The position numbers and the translations under genes were made by a program. From the NCBI GenBank assembly GCA_017847835.1, contig JAGASH010000009.1, positions 1 to 64,000 of the forward strand: a stretch of DNA of 64,000 nt. The letters run 5' to 3'. Source of the stretch: Oscillospiraceae bacterium (lineage in GTDB: Bacteria > Bacillota > Clostridia > Oscillospirales > Ruminococcaceae). This document shows positions 1 through 7,900 of this stretch, in pieces; position 1 is the first letter of the stretch, and every line of letters starts with the position of its first letter. The notes under the pieces are model-generated. The model ran no database searches. It was not told the DNA's origin and saw nothing but the letters and a program-made list of their open reading frames with translations.

Positions 1-299
1 ACTCACGAGAATTTTCAGGTTCGTCACATACTTGTTAAAGTAAGCATTTCGTTGTTTAATTTGCAAGGTGCAATTTCGCTTTGCCTTCCGCTTTTCAGCG
101 ATTTAATCTGCTCAAATAAACAAACGCAGCGTTATAAAACGCAATCTGTTTATCCGAAATTATTGTTTTCTCTTCCGGAACTCATAAAAGCTCCAAGAAT
201 CGACAAGGTCATAATTCGTTCTTCATATTGTTCAATTTTCAAGGAACAGGTGTCATCACTTCGTTCGCTCTTGACAAGCTCTCTCGCGGCGACTTGATT
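1..299 (-). other. Leader of an rRNA operon running off the left edge
   Basis: No protein gene is credible here. Read on the minus strand, the stretch contains CCTTGAAAATTGAAC near 225-250 and a related CCTTGCAAATTAAACAACG near 50-70. Motifs of this kind are typical of Firmicutes pre-16S and pre-23S leader sequence. The minus-strand sequence reaches the window edge as ..CTCGTGAGT, which would fit the start of 16S rRNA (AGTTTGATC..) a few bases further left. The two strong promoters just upstream point this way. The assignment to rRNA is inference, since no mature rRNA sequence is visible. Confidence 0.6.
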
Positions 300-328
300 A
301 TTATATCACATCTTTTTGCGTTTGTCAA
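300..328 (-). promoter_or_regulatory. Consensus sigma-A promoter, proximal of a tandem pair (rRNA operon)
   Basis: On the minus strand: TTGACA (323-328), a 17-base spacer, then TATAAT (300-305), a perfect match to consensus, with a TG one base before the -10. It drives transcription toward the left edge. Confidence 0.85.
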
Positions 329-411
329 GCACTTTTTTCAAATTTTTTAAAAAATTTTTAAAATTCTTTGAAATTCGCTTGTTTTCGCACCCTTTTCCGT
401 GACACCATAAG

Positions 412-440
412 ATTATATCACATAATTATGCGTTTGTCAA
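412..440 (-). promoter_or_regulatory. Consensus sigma-A promoter, distal of a tandem pair (rRNA operon)
   Basis: On the minus strand: TTGACA (435-440), 17-base spacer, TATAAT (412-417). The sequence from the -35 into the spacer (TTGACAAACGCA) and around the -10 (ATGTGATATAAT) is almost the same as in the promoter 112 bases downstream, so the pair looks duplicated. Tandem strong promoters are usual for rRNA operons. Confidence 0.85.
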
Positions 441-459
441 TACCTTTTTTGAAAAAAAT

Positions 460-912
460 TCAGACTTTTTTATCTTTCAGCTCGGAAATTATCTTTACAA
501 AGCTGTCGACGTCGTTAAAATCGCGGTAAACGCTAGCAAAACGGACATACGCAACCTCGTCAACCTCTCTCAGTTTTCTCAGGACAGCCTCGCCAATTTT
601 ATCCGAAGTAACCTCTCTGGTGAGCGAATTTTTCAGCTCGGCGGCAATTTCCTCGACGATATTCTCGATTGTTTCCAGCGACACGGGACGCTTGACGGTT
701 GCGCGGCAAAGCCTGTCAACAAGCTTCTCGCGGTCAAAAGGCTCGATTGTGTGGTCTTTTTTGATGACCATCAGCGGAACTTCCTCGATAATTTCATAAG
801 TAGTGAACCTTGCGCCGCACTGAATACACTCACGACGGCGACGAACCTTATTTTCGGTCGGACGCGAGTCGATAACCTTGCTTTCCTCGCAGCCGCATTC
901 GGGACATTTCAT
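460..912 (-). CDS. nrdR: NrdR, repressor of ribonucleotide reductase genes
   Basis: A 150-residue protein matching the usual NrdR length. The N-terminus is a zinc ribbon with CPEC (residues 3-6) and CIQC (29-32) around a basic VIDSR..RRRREC segment. The rest is an ATP-cone that senses ATP/dATP. NrdR binds paired 16-bp NrdR boxes and represses nrd genes when dATP is high. No ribonucleotide reductase gene is in the window. Its own promoter carries an NrdR-box-like palindrome, so autoregulation is likely. The ATG follows a good AAAGGAGC ribosome site. The gene is transcribed toward the rRNA promoters. Confidence 0.96.
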   Translation of the reverse strand: MKCPECGCEESKVIDSRPTENKVRRRRECIQCGARFTTYEIIEEVPLMVIKKDHTIEPFDREKLVDRLCRATVKRPVSLETIENIVEEIAAELKNSLTREVTSDKIGEAVLRKLREVDEVAYVRFASVYRDFNDVDSFVKIISELKDKKV

Positions 913-940
913 AAAATAGCTCCTTTCAAAGGTGAATTGA

Positions 941-983
941 ACACTATATATTGTATTATATCATAAACTAAAAATTATTTCAA
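941..983 (-). promoter_or_regulatory. nrdR promoter with an NrdR-box-like palindrome
   Basis: Minus strand: TTGAAA (978-983), 17 bases, TATAAT (955-960), preceded by TG. Directly downstream, 941-956 reads ACACTATATATTGTAT, close to the 16-bp NrdR box (ACAC-AT-rich-GTGT). It overlaps the last base of the -10 and the expected transcription start, a position suited to repression. Only one box is visible; NrdR usually uses two. Confidence 0.65.
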
Positions 984-1013
984 CAACTTCTGCGAAAATT
1001 TTTATTATATTTG

Positions 1014-1042
1014 TTGAATTGTCCACGCGGTTGTGCTATACT
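1014..1042 (+). promoter_or_regulatory. Promoter of the small membrane protein gene
   Basis: TTGAAT (1014-1019), 17 bases, TATACT (1037-1042) with TG before the -10. It lies about 20 bases ahead of the AAAGGAGG ribosome site. Confidence 0.6.
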
Positions 1043-1063
1043 TATATAAAGGAGGCGTATTTT

Positions 1064-1438
1064 ATGGAATTTCTGCTATACATACCCGCAGCCGTCTTTG
1101 TTGTGCTGACGATTTACATCATCGCAAGAGTGATTAGATACGGTGAAAACAACCCATCTCTTACAAAAGCAGCTTCAATAATCGGAATTGTCGCAGGACT
1201 GATTTATGTTGCGTCTTCAATTTTCACGCTGATATTTTACAAAGGCGGTATCTTGGACTTCCTCGCGGCTGTTTTCTGTCTGGCTTTTGCTTTTACGCTG
1301 AAATTTATCGTAAGATTTTTCGAGGACGATTTTGACAAAAAACATCAAATTTCCGTTGACGAGGACAACTCCGACAACTTCTTTGACGAAAGCGCTCGGT
1401 TTAACGGTGAGTTCAAGGATTTCGATGACGATGATTAA
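1064..1438 (+). CDS. Small membrane protein with an acidic C-terminal tail, unknown function
   Basis: A 124-residue protein starting at the ATG behind a strong AAAGGAGG; a longer reading from 1019 lacks a ribosome site. Three hydrophobic segments cover roughly residues 3-25, 35-58 and 63-85. They are followed by a cytosolic tail of about 40 residues rich in Asp and Glu that ends in four Asp. I do not recognise the family. It stands alone, with its own promoter and terminator, divergent from nrdR and convergent with leuA. Confidence 0.75.
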   Translation: MEFLLYIPAAVFVVLTIYIIARVIRYGENNPSLTKAASIIGIVAGLIYVASSIFTLIFYKGGILDFLAAVFCLAFAFTLKFIVRFFEDDFDKKHQISVDEDNSDNFFDESARFNGEFKDFDDDD

Positions 1439-1442
1439 AACT

Positions 1443-1471
1443 AAAGCTCCGTTTTATGCGGAGCTTTTTTC
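1443..1471 (+). terminator. Intrinsic terminator after the small membrane protein gene
   Basis: Stem AAAGCTCCG / CGGAGCTTT followed by a T-run. It sits five bases after the stop codon and abuts the hairpin-rich repeat. Confidence 0.85.
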
Positions 1472-1675
1472 ATTTTTGCCGGCTTCGAGCCGACAAAAAT
1501 GTTGGGGGAAAACTCTTGTTTTCCCCCAAACCCCTTTAGCGCTTTTGACGCGTATTACGCGGCTTCGCCGCGAGTAGCGGCACTTCGTGCCGAGTGCCTT
1601 CGGCGACCAAGAACCTTTTTCTGAAGAAAAAGGTTCTTGGAACTCCAAAAAGACTTTTGTATGCTTCGCGGTGCA
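1471..1675 (+). repeat. Hairpin-rich intergenic repeat, copy A
   Basis: One of six related copies. In order it holds: a TTCGA-loop hairpin (GCCGGCTTCGAGCC), a GGGGGAAAA..TTTTCCCCC arm pair, GCGGCTTCGCCGC, GGCACTTCGTGCC, then a long hairpin built on AACCTTTTTCTGAAGAAAAAGGTT, and a tail CCAAAAAGACTTTT..GCTTCGCGG. In this copy the outer part of the long stem is CCAAGAACC / GGTTCTTGG, whereas other copies have CTTGAAACC / GGTTTCAAG. It lies between convergent genes, its tail facing the 3' end of leuA. Confidence 0.85.
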
Positions 1676-1702
1676 CTCCCGCAGAATGTGAAAATCGCGC
1701 GA

Positions 1703-3367
1703 TTAGCCGAGAATTTCCGAATTGTTAATCGCCGAAACCAGTGCGTAAATCGACGCATTAATAATATCCGTATCCACGCCAACACCCCAGCAAACCTTTC
1801 CATCGGCAACAGTTATACCTATCATACACATCGCCTTCGACTTCGAGCCAAGCTCCGTTGCATTTTCATTATAAGTCGAGATTGTATAATCAATCCCCAG
1901 TCCCTCTTTCAGCGCATTTGAAACCGCGTCCAGACGACCGTTGCCCGTACCGTTCAGCACTCTTGTTTCGCCGTCTTTCTTGACGGTAACTTCGGCAGAA
2001 ATGCACTCACCCTGCTTATAATGTGCCTCGGTAATTGAAAAACGCGTTGTCTTATTCACATAAGTATTGTTGAAGATATCGTACAGCTCGGACGGGTGCA
2101 GCTCCTTATGAGCGTGGTCGGAAACGCTCTTTACCGTGTAACCGAAATGCTCGCTCATCTTCTTAGGCATAACGATACCGTAATTCTGTTCCATCAGATA
2201 GCCGATACCACCCTTGCCGGACTGCGAATTTATGCGGATAACGTCGCCCTCGTATTCTCTGCCGAGGTCGTGCGGGTCAATCGGAATATACGGCACATTC
2301 CACTGTTCGAGATTTTTCTCCTCGCGCCATTTCATACCCTTTGCAATAGCGTCCTGATGTGAACCCGAGAACGCAGCGAACACCAGCTGTCCGCTGTACG
2401 GCATACGCTCGTAAACGGTCATTCTCGTCAATCTCTCGTAAACCGCGCACAGCTCGGGCAGATTTGTCAAATCGAGGTTCGGTTCAACACCGTGGGTGTA
2501 CATATTGAGCGCCAGCGTGATGATATCGACATTACCGGTGCGCTCGCCGTTTCCGAACAGCGTTCCCTCAACTCTGTCCGCGCCCGCGAGCAGTCCCATT
2601 TCGGTATCTGCGACAGCGCAGCCGCGGTCGTTGTGCGGGTGCAGCGAGATAATCAGATTTTCTCTGTTGTGCAGTGTTTTGCACATATATTCAACCTGCT
2701 GTGCATAAACGTGCGACATACTTTCGGCAACGGTTACGGGCAGGTTGATGATAACCTTGTTATCGGGAGTAGGCTGCCAGATATCGATAACCGCGTTGCA
2801 GATTTCCATAGCAAACTCGGGCTCGGTTCCGGTAAAGCTCTCGGGAGAGTACTCGAAGCGGAAATTGCCGGGAGTTTTCGCCTTGTACTCGTTGAGCAGC
2901 TTTGCGCCGGTTGTTGCTATTTCAACGATTTCTTCCTTGGACTTCTTGAAAACCTGCTCTCTCTGAGCAACGGAGGTCGAGTTATACAGGTGAACAATCG
3001 CGTTTTTGCAGCCTTCGAGCGCCTCGAAAGTCTTTTTGATGATGTGCTCGCGGCTCTGCGTGAGGACTTGTACAGCGACATCGTCGGGAATGAGGTTTCT
3101 CTCAATCAGCGCGCGGCAAAACTCATACTCGGTTTCGGAAGCCGCAGGGAAGCCGATTTCGATTTCCTTGAAACCGACCTTGACGAGATATTGAAAGAAC
3201 TCCAGCTTTTCTTCCAGGCTCATCGGGATAATCAGCGCCTGATTACCGTCGCGCAAATCCACGCTGCACCAAACGGGAGGCTTGTCGATGTACTCCTTTT
3301 TAGTCCAGTCGAGACAAGGAAACGGCGGCATAAAATAACGTCTTGTGTACTTGTTTGTAAATTTCAT
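1703..3367 (-). CDS. leuA: 2-isopropylmalate synthase
   Basis: A 554-residue enzyme that condenses 2-oxoisovalerate and acetyl-CoA, the first committed step of leucine synthesis. The N-terminal TIM barrel carries the metal-site motif DLRDGNQAL (about 38-46), and LHPHNDRG further on supplies the HxH ligands. The last 120 or so residues look like the LeuA allosteric dimer domain (leucine feedback). The length and the N-terminal PPFPCLDWTKKEYIDKPP segment fit the longer, actinobacterial-type LeuA. The ATG is preceded by GAAAGGAG. It lies behind a leucine T-box, which confirms the role. No other leu gene is adjacent. Confidence 0.95.
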   Translation of the reverse strand: MKFTNKYTRRYFMPPFPCLDWTKKEYIDKPPVWCSVDLRDGNQALIIPMSLEEKLEFFQYLVKVGFKEIEIGFPAASETEYEFCRALIERNLIPDDVAVQVLTQSREHIIKKTFEALEGCKNAIVHLYNSTSVAQREQVFKKSKEEIVEIATTGAKLLNEYKAKTPGNFRFEYSPESFTGTEPEFAMEICNAVIDIWQPTPDNKVIINLPVTVAESMSHVYAQQVEYMCKTLHNRENLIISLHPHNDRGCAVADTEMGLLAGADRVEGTLFGNGERTGNVDIITLALNMYTHGVEPNLDLTNLPELCAVYERLTRMTVYERMPYSGQLVFAAFSGSHQDAIAKGMKWREEKNLEQWNVPYIPIDPHDLGREYEGDVIRINSQSGKGGIGYLMEQNYGIVMPKKMSEHFGYTVKSVSDHAHKELHPSELYDIFNNTYVNKTTRFSITEAHYKQGECISAEVTVKKDGETRVLNGTGNGRLDAVSNALKEGLGIDYTISTYNENATELGSKSKAMCMIGITVADGKVCWGVGVDTDIINASIYALVSAINNSEILG

Positions 3368-3385
3368 AAAAATCTCCTTTCAAAC

Positions 3386-3685
3386 AAAAAAAATTCTCGC
3401 TCTTATCAAAAGACGAGAATTACCCGTGTTACCACTTTTGTTCACGCAAAGCTCACACTCTGCGCCTCACAGCGTTCAATAAAACGCCTGCTCTTTAACG
3501 GGAGCTCCCGAAACAGACTACCGCAGTTTCTAACAGAAACGCCGCCAACTTTTTTGACCGCCTTCGCCTGTTCTGCTCGGAGGTGAGTTATCTCCCTGTT
3601 GCCCTGCTGCCTCGCACCAAACGGCAGCTCTCTGAAAAAGCTCGAGGGTCTTGTTCCTCTTCAACGCATTTGAAAAATATTCGTT
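3386..3685 (-). promoter_or_regulatory. T-box riboswitch for tRNA-Leu, upstream of leuA
   Basis: On the minus strand the leader shows the T-box hallmarks: the AGAGAG bend motif in stem I, the distal loop piece GGTGCGAGGCAGC, and the T-box core GTGGTAACACGGG (about 3425-3437). A terminator helix with arms AATTCTCG / CGAGAATT and a T-run (about 3386-3421) follows. The likely specifier is CUC (3585-3587) in the context AACTCACC, a Leu codon. Uncharged tRNA-Leu would favour antitermination and leuA expression. Confidence 0.92.
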
Positions 3686-3691
3686 ATTGAG

Positions 3692-3720
3692 ATTATAACA
3701 CATCAACTCCGATTTGTCAA
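3692..3720 (-). promoter_or_regulatory. Promoter of the T-box/leuA transcript
   Basis: Minus strand: TTGACA (3715-3720), 17 bases, TATAAT (3692-3697), TG one base before the -10. Confidence 0.85.
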
Positions 3721-3757
3721 GAGGGAAAAAGAAATTTTTTTGCTGTCGAAAAAGCTC

Positions 3758-3786
3758 TTGACAAGCTATACAATATATGCTATACT
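3758..3786 (+). promoter_or_regulatory. Promoter of the SAM riboswitch/metK transcript
   Basis: TTGACA (3758-3763), 17 bases, TATACT (3781-3786), TG one base before the -10. Confidence 0.85.
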
Positions 3787-3793
3787 GTATGTG

Positions 3794-3970
3794 TTCCTTA
3801 TCAAGAGAGGCTGAAGGCAGAATTATTTTATTCTACCGGGGGACTGGTCCCTGAAAAGCCCGGCAACCTACTTATTATAATAAGCAAGGTGCCACATCCT
3901 GCGATTTTTAATCGAAAGATGAGGAGTGACAGTAAAGTTTACCGCTCACTCCTAAAGTGAGCGTTTTTGT
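3794..3970 (+). promoter_or_regulatory. SAM-I (S-box) riboswitch with terminator, upstream of metK
   Basis: The S-box signature is present: TTATCAAGAGAGGCTGAAGG, then GGGACTGGTCCCTGAAAAGC, CCGGCAACCT and AAGGTGCCA.ATCCTGC. P1 pairs TTCCTTATC (3794-3802) with GATGAGGA (3918-3925). The expression platform is a terminator, CGCTCACT / AGTGAGCG plus a T-run (3943-3968). AGGAGTGA (3922-3929) can instead pair with TCACTCCT as antiterminator. High SAM should stop transcription before metK. Confidence 0.96.
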
Positions 3971-3991
3971 TTTTGTGAAAGGAAGAAGAAA

Positions 3992-5164
3992 ATGACTGTA
4001 AAAAAACTGTTTACATCGGAAAGCGTAACCGAAGGACACCCCGACAAGCTCTGCGACAAGGTTTCGGACGCTGTTCTGGACGCTATTCTGGCGCAGGACC
4101 CTATGGGACGCGTTGCGTGTGAAACGACCGCTACCACGGGTATGGTTATGGTAATGGGAGAAATCACCACCACAGCACAGGTTGATATTCCCTCGCTCGT
4201 GAGAAAAGTGGTGACCGATATCGGCTACGTCAGCGCTGACAGCGGCTTCAACGCAAACACCTGCGCTGTTATGACAACGCTTGACAAGCAGTCACCCGAT
4301 ATTGCAATGGGAGTGAACAACGCTCTTGAAGGCAGAGAAGCAAACGCAAACGATATCGGCGCGGGCGACCAGGGAATGATGTTCGGATTTGCCTGCTCGG
4401 AAACGCCCGAGCTTATGCCTATGCCGATAAGCCTCTCGCACAAGCTCGCGAAAAAGCTCACCGAGGTGAGAAAAAGCGGTGAAATTCCCTACCTTCTCCC
4501 CGACGGAAAAACGCAGGTTACCGTTGAATACGACGACAACAAGCCCGCGAGAATTGACACGGTTGTAGTGTCCTCGCAGCACCTTGAAACCGCTTCCCTC
4601 GAACAAATCCGCGCGGATATCATCGAAAAAGTCATCAAGACCACAATTCCCGCGGAGCTTCTCGACGAGAACACCAAGTACTTCGTAAACCCGACGGGAC
4701 GTTTTGTTGTAGGCGGGCCTATGGGCGACAGCGGTCTTACCGGCAGAAAAATCATCGTCGATACCTACGGCGGATATTCCCGTCACGGAGGCGGAGCATT
4801 CTCGGGAAAAGACCCGACAAAGGTTGACCGCTCGGCGGCTTATATGGCGCGCTATGTCGCGAAAAACCTCGTTGCGGCGGGACTTTGCGAGCGCGCTGAA
4901 ATCCAGCTCGCTTATGCAATCGGTGTGGCAAATCCCGTTTCCGTTATGGTTGACACATTCGGCACAGGAAAGCTGACCGATGACAAGCTCTCCGAGATTG
5001 TTGTAAAGGAGTTTGATTTGCGCCCGTCCGCGATTATCAAGACGCTCGATTTGAGAAAACCGCAGTACGAGCAGCTTGCGGCTTACGGTCACATGGGACG
5101 CGAAGATTTGAACGTTGTCTGGGAAAAGACCGACCGCGTTTCCGATTTGAAAAAATACCTGTAA
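3992..5164 (+). CDS. metK: S-adenosylmethionine synthetase
   Basis: A 390-residue enzyme making SAM from methionine and ATP. It starts [16 protein letters not shown] (ATP/methionine site). [12 protein letters not shown] and the phosphate-binding loop segment [16 protein letters not shown] are intact. Length is normal for MetK. It is a single-gene transcript behind a SAM-I riboswitch with its own terminator, so product feedback at RNA level is expected. The ATG follows GAAAGGAAG. Confidence 0.98.
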   Translation: MTVKKLFTSESVTEGHPDKLCDKVSDAVLDAILAQDPMGRVACETTATTGMVMVMGEITTTAQVDIPSLVRKVVTDIGYVSADSGFNANTCAVMTTLDKQSPDIAMGVNNALEGREANANDIGAGDQGMMFGFACSETPELMPMPISLSHKLAKKLTEVRKSGEIPYLLPDGKTQVTVEYDDNKPARIDTVVVSSQHLETASLEQIRADIIEKVIKTTIPAELLDENTKYFVNPTGRFVVGGPMGDSGLTGRKIIVDTYGGYSRHGGGAFSGKDPTKVDRSAAYMARYVAKNLVAAGLCERAEIQLAYAIGVANPVSVMVDTFGTGKLTDDKLSEIVVKEFDLRPSAIIKTLDLRKPQYEQLAAYGHMGREDLNVVWEKTDRVSDLKKYL

Positions 5165-5171
5165 ACGTTTT

Positions 5172-5206
5172 ACCGCGCTTGGTTTTGCTGTCGAGCGCGG
5201 TTTTTC
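5172..5206 (+). terminator. Terminator after metK
   Basis: Stem ACCGCGCT / AGCGCGGT followed by TTTTT. Confidence 0.88.
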
Positions 5207-5328
5207 GCTGTTTTTTTGAAAAGGCACGATTTTCCGCATTTGTCAAATTACACAAAAAAATCCGCATAAATTCTACAACACATAGCACCGCCAAGAGCGC
5301 GAATTTTGTAGATTTTTTTTGCGGGATA

Positions 5329-5337
5329 TGTTATAAT
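5329..5337 (+). promoter_or_regulatory. Extended -10 promoter of the hydrogenase operon
   Basis: TGTTATAAT (5329-5337) is an extended -10 with no good -35 at the normal distance. About 80 bases of leader follow before a strong AAGGAGG ahead of hydC. Confidence 0.5.
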
Positions 5338-5420
5338 TGATATGGTTGTATTGTGGTTTTTGCAATATAATGTTATTAACCATCGGGACAAACCCGAAAA
5401 AATATCAAGGAGGCTAAAAA

Positions 5421-5915
5421 ATGGCTTTTAAAAAGAGCGCGGTTCCCTTTTCGGGAACGCCCGAGCAGGAGGAAAAGCTGAGAAAAATCATCGCTGAGCA
5501 CAAAGATGACCCCGGCGCATTGATGCCTATTCTCCAGCAGGCTCAGGAAATCTACGGCTACCTTCCCATCGAGGTGCAGACCATTATTGCAGAGGAGATG
5601 GACATTTCGCTCGAAAAGGTATACGGCGTCGTAACCTTCTATGCGCAGTTCTCCATCAACCCGAAGGGCAAGTACAAGATTTCCGTATGTCTTGGAACGG
5701 CTTGCTATGTAAAGGGTTCGGGCGACATCTACAACAAGCTTCAGGAAAAGCTCGGAATTGCAGGCGGCGAAATCACTCCCGACGGGAAATTCTCGCTTGA
5801 CGCGTGCAGATGTATCGGCGCGTGCGGACTTGCTCCCGTTCTTACGGTAAACGAGGACGTTTACGGCAGACTTACCGTTGACGACGTTGACAAAATCCTC
5901 GAAAAGTACAACTAA
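5421..5915 (+). CDS. hydC: NuoE-like [2Fe-2S] subunit of a trimeric [FeFe]-hydrogenase
   Basis: A 164-residue thioredoxin-like ferredoxin of the complex I 24-kDa (NuoE) family. The four cluster cysteines are C90, C95, C131 and C135 (CLGTAC and CRCIGAC). In HydABC/Hnd complexes this subunit passes electrons near the flavin subunit. These cytosolic enzymes couple NADH and ferredoxin oxidation to H2 production by electron bifurcation. It is the first gene of a three-gene operon with hydB and hydA. The symbol follows the Thermotoga naming; hndA is the equivalent Desulfovibrio name. Confidence 0.93.
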   Translation: MAFKKSAVPFSGTPEQEEKLRKIIAEHKDDPGALMPILQQAQEIYGYLPIEVQTIIAEEMDISLEKVYGVVTFYAQFSINPKGKYKISVCLGTACYVKGSGDIYNKLQEKLGIAGGEITPDGKFSLDACRCIGACGLAPVLTVNEDVYGRLTVDDVDKILEKYN

Positions 5916-5990
5916 AATTTACTGAAATCAAGACTTTGCCAAATGGCAGAAACTTATTTCTAGTTTCCGGAAAGAAAGGAAATTTCATCA

Positions 5991-7871
5991 ATGAACGTAA
6001 TTAAAACAATTGACGAGCTTAACGCTGTCAAGGCTGCGGCTGCGGAAGTTGTCGCAACACGCGTCGAGGGCAAGGACAACGGCGTTAAGGACGTTCTGGT
6101 GTGCGGCGGTACAGGCTGCACCTCGTCCGGTTCGATGAAAATCATCGAGAAGCTCCAGGAAGAACTCAAAAAGAACGGTCTTGAGGGCAAGGTAAACATC
6201 ATCAAGACAGGCTGCTTCGGTCTTTGCGCACTCGGTCCGATTATGATTGTATATCCCGAGGGCACGTTCTACTCCAAAATGGAGCCCGACCATATCCCCG
6301 AAATCGTTGAACAGCACCTCAAAAACGGTCAGCCCGTTAAGAAGTATCTCTATGCGGAAACCGTTGACGGCGATGTAATCAAGTCGCTGAACGACACCGC
6401 TTTCTATGCTAAACAGCACCGTGTTGCTCTGAGAAACTGCGGACTTATCTCCCCCGAGCACATCGAGGAGTACATAGCTCGCGACGGTTATCAGGCACTC
6501 TACAAGGTTCTCACATCTATGTCGCAGGACGACGTTATCAACACCGTTCTCGCTTCCGGACTTCGCGGACGCGGCGGTGCAGGCTTCCCGACCGGCAAGA
6601 AGTGGCAGCTCGCAAAGGACCTCGTTAAGGACGCAGACCAGAAGTACGTTTGCTGCAACGCCGACGAAGGCGACCCCGGTGCATTTATGGACCGCTCGGT
6701 TCTCGAGGGCGACCCCCACGCAGTTATCGAGGCTATGGCTATCGCAGGCTACGCAATCGGCGCAAATCAGGGTTACATCTACGTTCGTGCAGAGTACCCG
6801 ATTGCCGTTGAGCGTCTGAAAATCGCTATCGCTCAGGCTGAAGAAGCAGGACTTCTCGGCGACAACATCTTCGGCACAAACTTCAGCTTCCGTCTTGGTC
6901 TCAGACTTGGCGCAGGCGCATTCGTATGCGGCGAAGAAACCGCTCTTATGACCTCTATCGAGGGCAACCGCGGCGAGCCTCGTCCTCGTCCTCCGTTCCC
7001 CGCTGTAAAGGGACTTTTCGGCAAGCCCACCGTTCTCAACAACGTTGAAACCTACGCAAATATCTGCCAGATTATCCTGAACGGCGCAGAGTGGTTTGCT
7101 TCGATGGGTACCGAGAAATCCAAGGGTACAAAGGTATTCGCGCTCGGCGGTAAAATCCACAACACGGGACTTGTTGAGGTTCCTATGGGAACAACGCTCC
7201 GTACCGTTATCGAGGAAATCGGCGGCGGTATCCCGAACGGCAAGAAGTTCAAGGCTGCTCAGACGGGCGGACCTTCGGGCGGCTGCATTCCTCCCGAGCA
7301 CCTCGATATTCCGATTGACTACGATAACCTTATCGCAATCGGCTCTATGATGGGCTCCGGCGGACTTATCGTAATGGACGAAGACAACTGTATGGTTGAT
7401 ATCGCGAAGTTCTTCCTTGAGTTCACCGTTGACGAGAGCTGCGGAAAGTGCACACCCTGCCGTATCGGTACAAAGAGAATGTACGAAATGCTCGATAAGA
7501 TTACCAAGGGCAAGGCAACGATGGAAGACCTCGACAAGCTCGAGAAGCTCTGCTACTACATCAAGGACAACGCTCTTTGCGGTCTCGGACAGACAGCTCC
7601 GAACCCTGTTCTTTCGACAATGCGTTACTTCAGAGATGAGTACATCGCTCACGTTAAGGACAAGAAGTGCCCTGCCGGCGTCTGCAAGGATTTGCTCCAG
7701 ATTCAGATTGTTCCCGAGAAGTGCAAGGGCTGCTCGCTCTGCTCCAAGAAGTGCCCTGTCGGCGCAATCAGCGGTGAAATCAAGTCGCCGTTCGTCATCG
7801 ACCAGAGCAAGTGCATTAAGTGCGGCGTCTGCATGAGCAACTGTAAGTTCGGCGCTATTGTCAAGGCATAA
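5991..7871 (+). CDS. hydB: NuoF-like NADH-binding flavoprotein subunit of the hydrogenase
   Basis: 626 residues. Domains in order: an N-terminal thioredoxin-like [2Fe-2S] domain (VCGGTGCTSSG near 36-46), the NuoF NAD/FMN domain (GLRGRGGAGFPTGKKW near 187-202), an SLBB segment, and the NuoF C-terminal [4Fe-4S] site (ESCGKCTPCRIGT near 483). Two ferredoxin-type clusters end the protein (CKGCSLCSKKC and CIKCGVCMSNC). It is the probable bifurcation site taking electrons from NADH. A 75-base gap with a small hairpin separates it from hydC; hydA follows after 29 bases. Confidence 0.94.
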   Translation: MNVIKTIDELNAVKAAAAEVVATRVEGKDNGVKDVLVCGGTGCTSSGSMKIIEKLQEELKKNGLEGKVNIIKTGCFGLCALGPIMIVYPEGTFYSKMEPDHIPEIVEQHLKNGQPVKKYLYAETVDGDVIKSLNDTAFYAKQHRVALRNCGLISPEHIEEYIARDGYQALYKVLTSMSQDDVINTVLASGLRGRGGAGFPTGKKWQLAKDLVKDADQKYVCCNADEGDPGAFMDRSVLEGDPHAVIEAMAIAGYAIGANQGYIYVRAEYPIAVERLKIAIAQAEEAGLLGDNIFGTNFSFRLGLRLGAGAFVCGEETALMTSIEGNRGEPRPRPPFPAVKGLFGKPTVLNNVETYANICQIILNGAEWFASMGTEKSKGTKVFALGGKIHNTGLVEVPMGTTLRTVIEEIGGGIPNGKKFKAAQTGGPSGGCIPPEHLDIPIDYDNLIAIGSMMGSGGLIVMDEDNCMVDIAKFFLEFTVDESCGKCTPCRIGTKRMYEMLDKITKGKATMEDLDKLEKLCYYIKDNALCGLGQTAPNPVLSTMRYFRDEYIAHVKDKKCPAGVCKDLLQIQIVPEKCKGCSLCSKKCPVGAISGEIKSPFVIDQSKCIKCGVCMSNCKFGAIVKA

Positions 7872-7900
7872 CGAAAGTTTGAACGAAAGGACTAACACCT

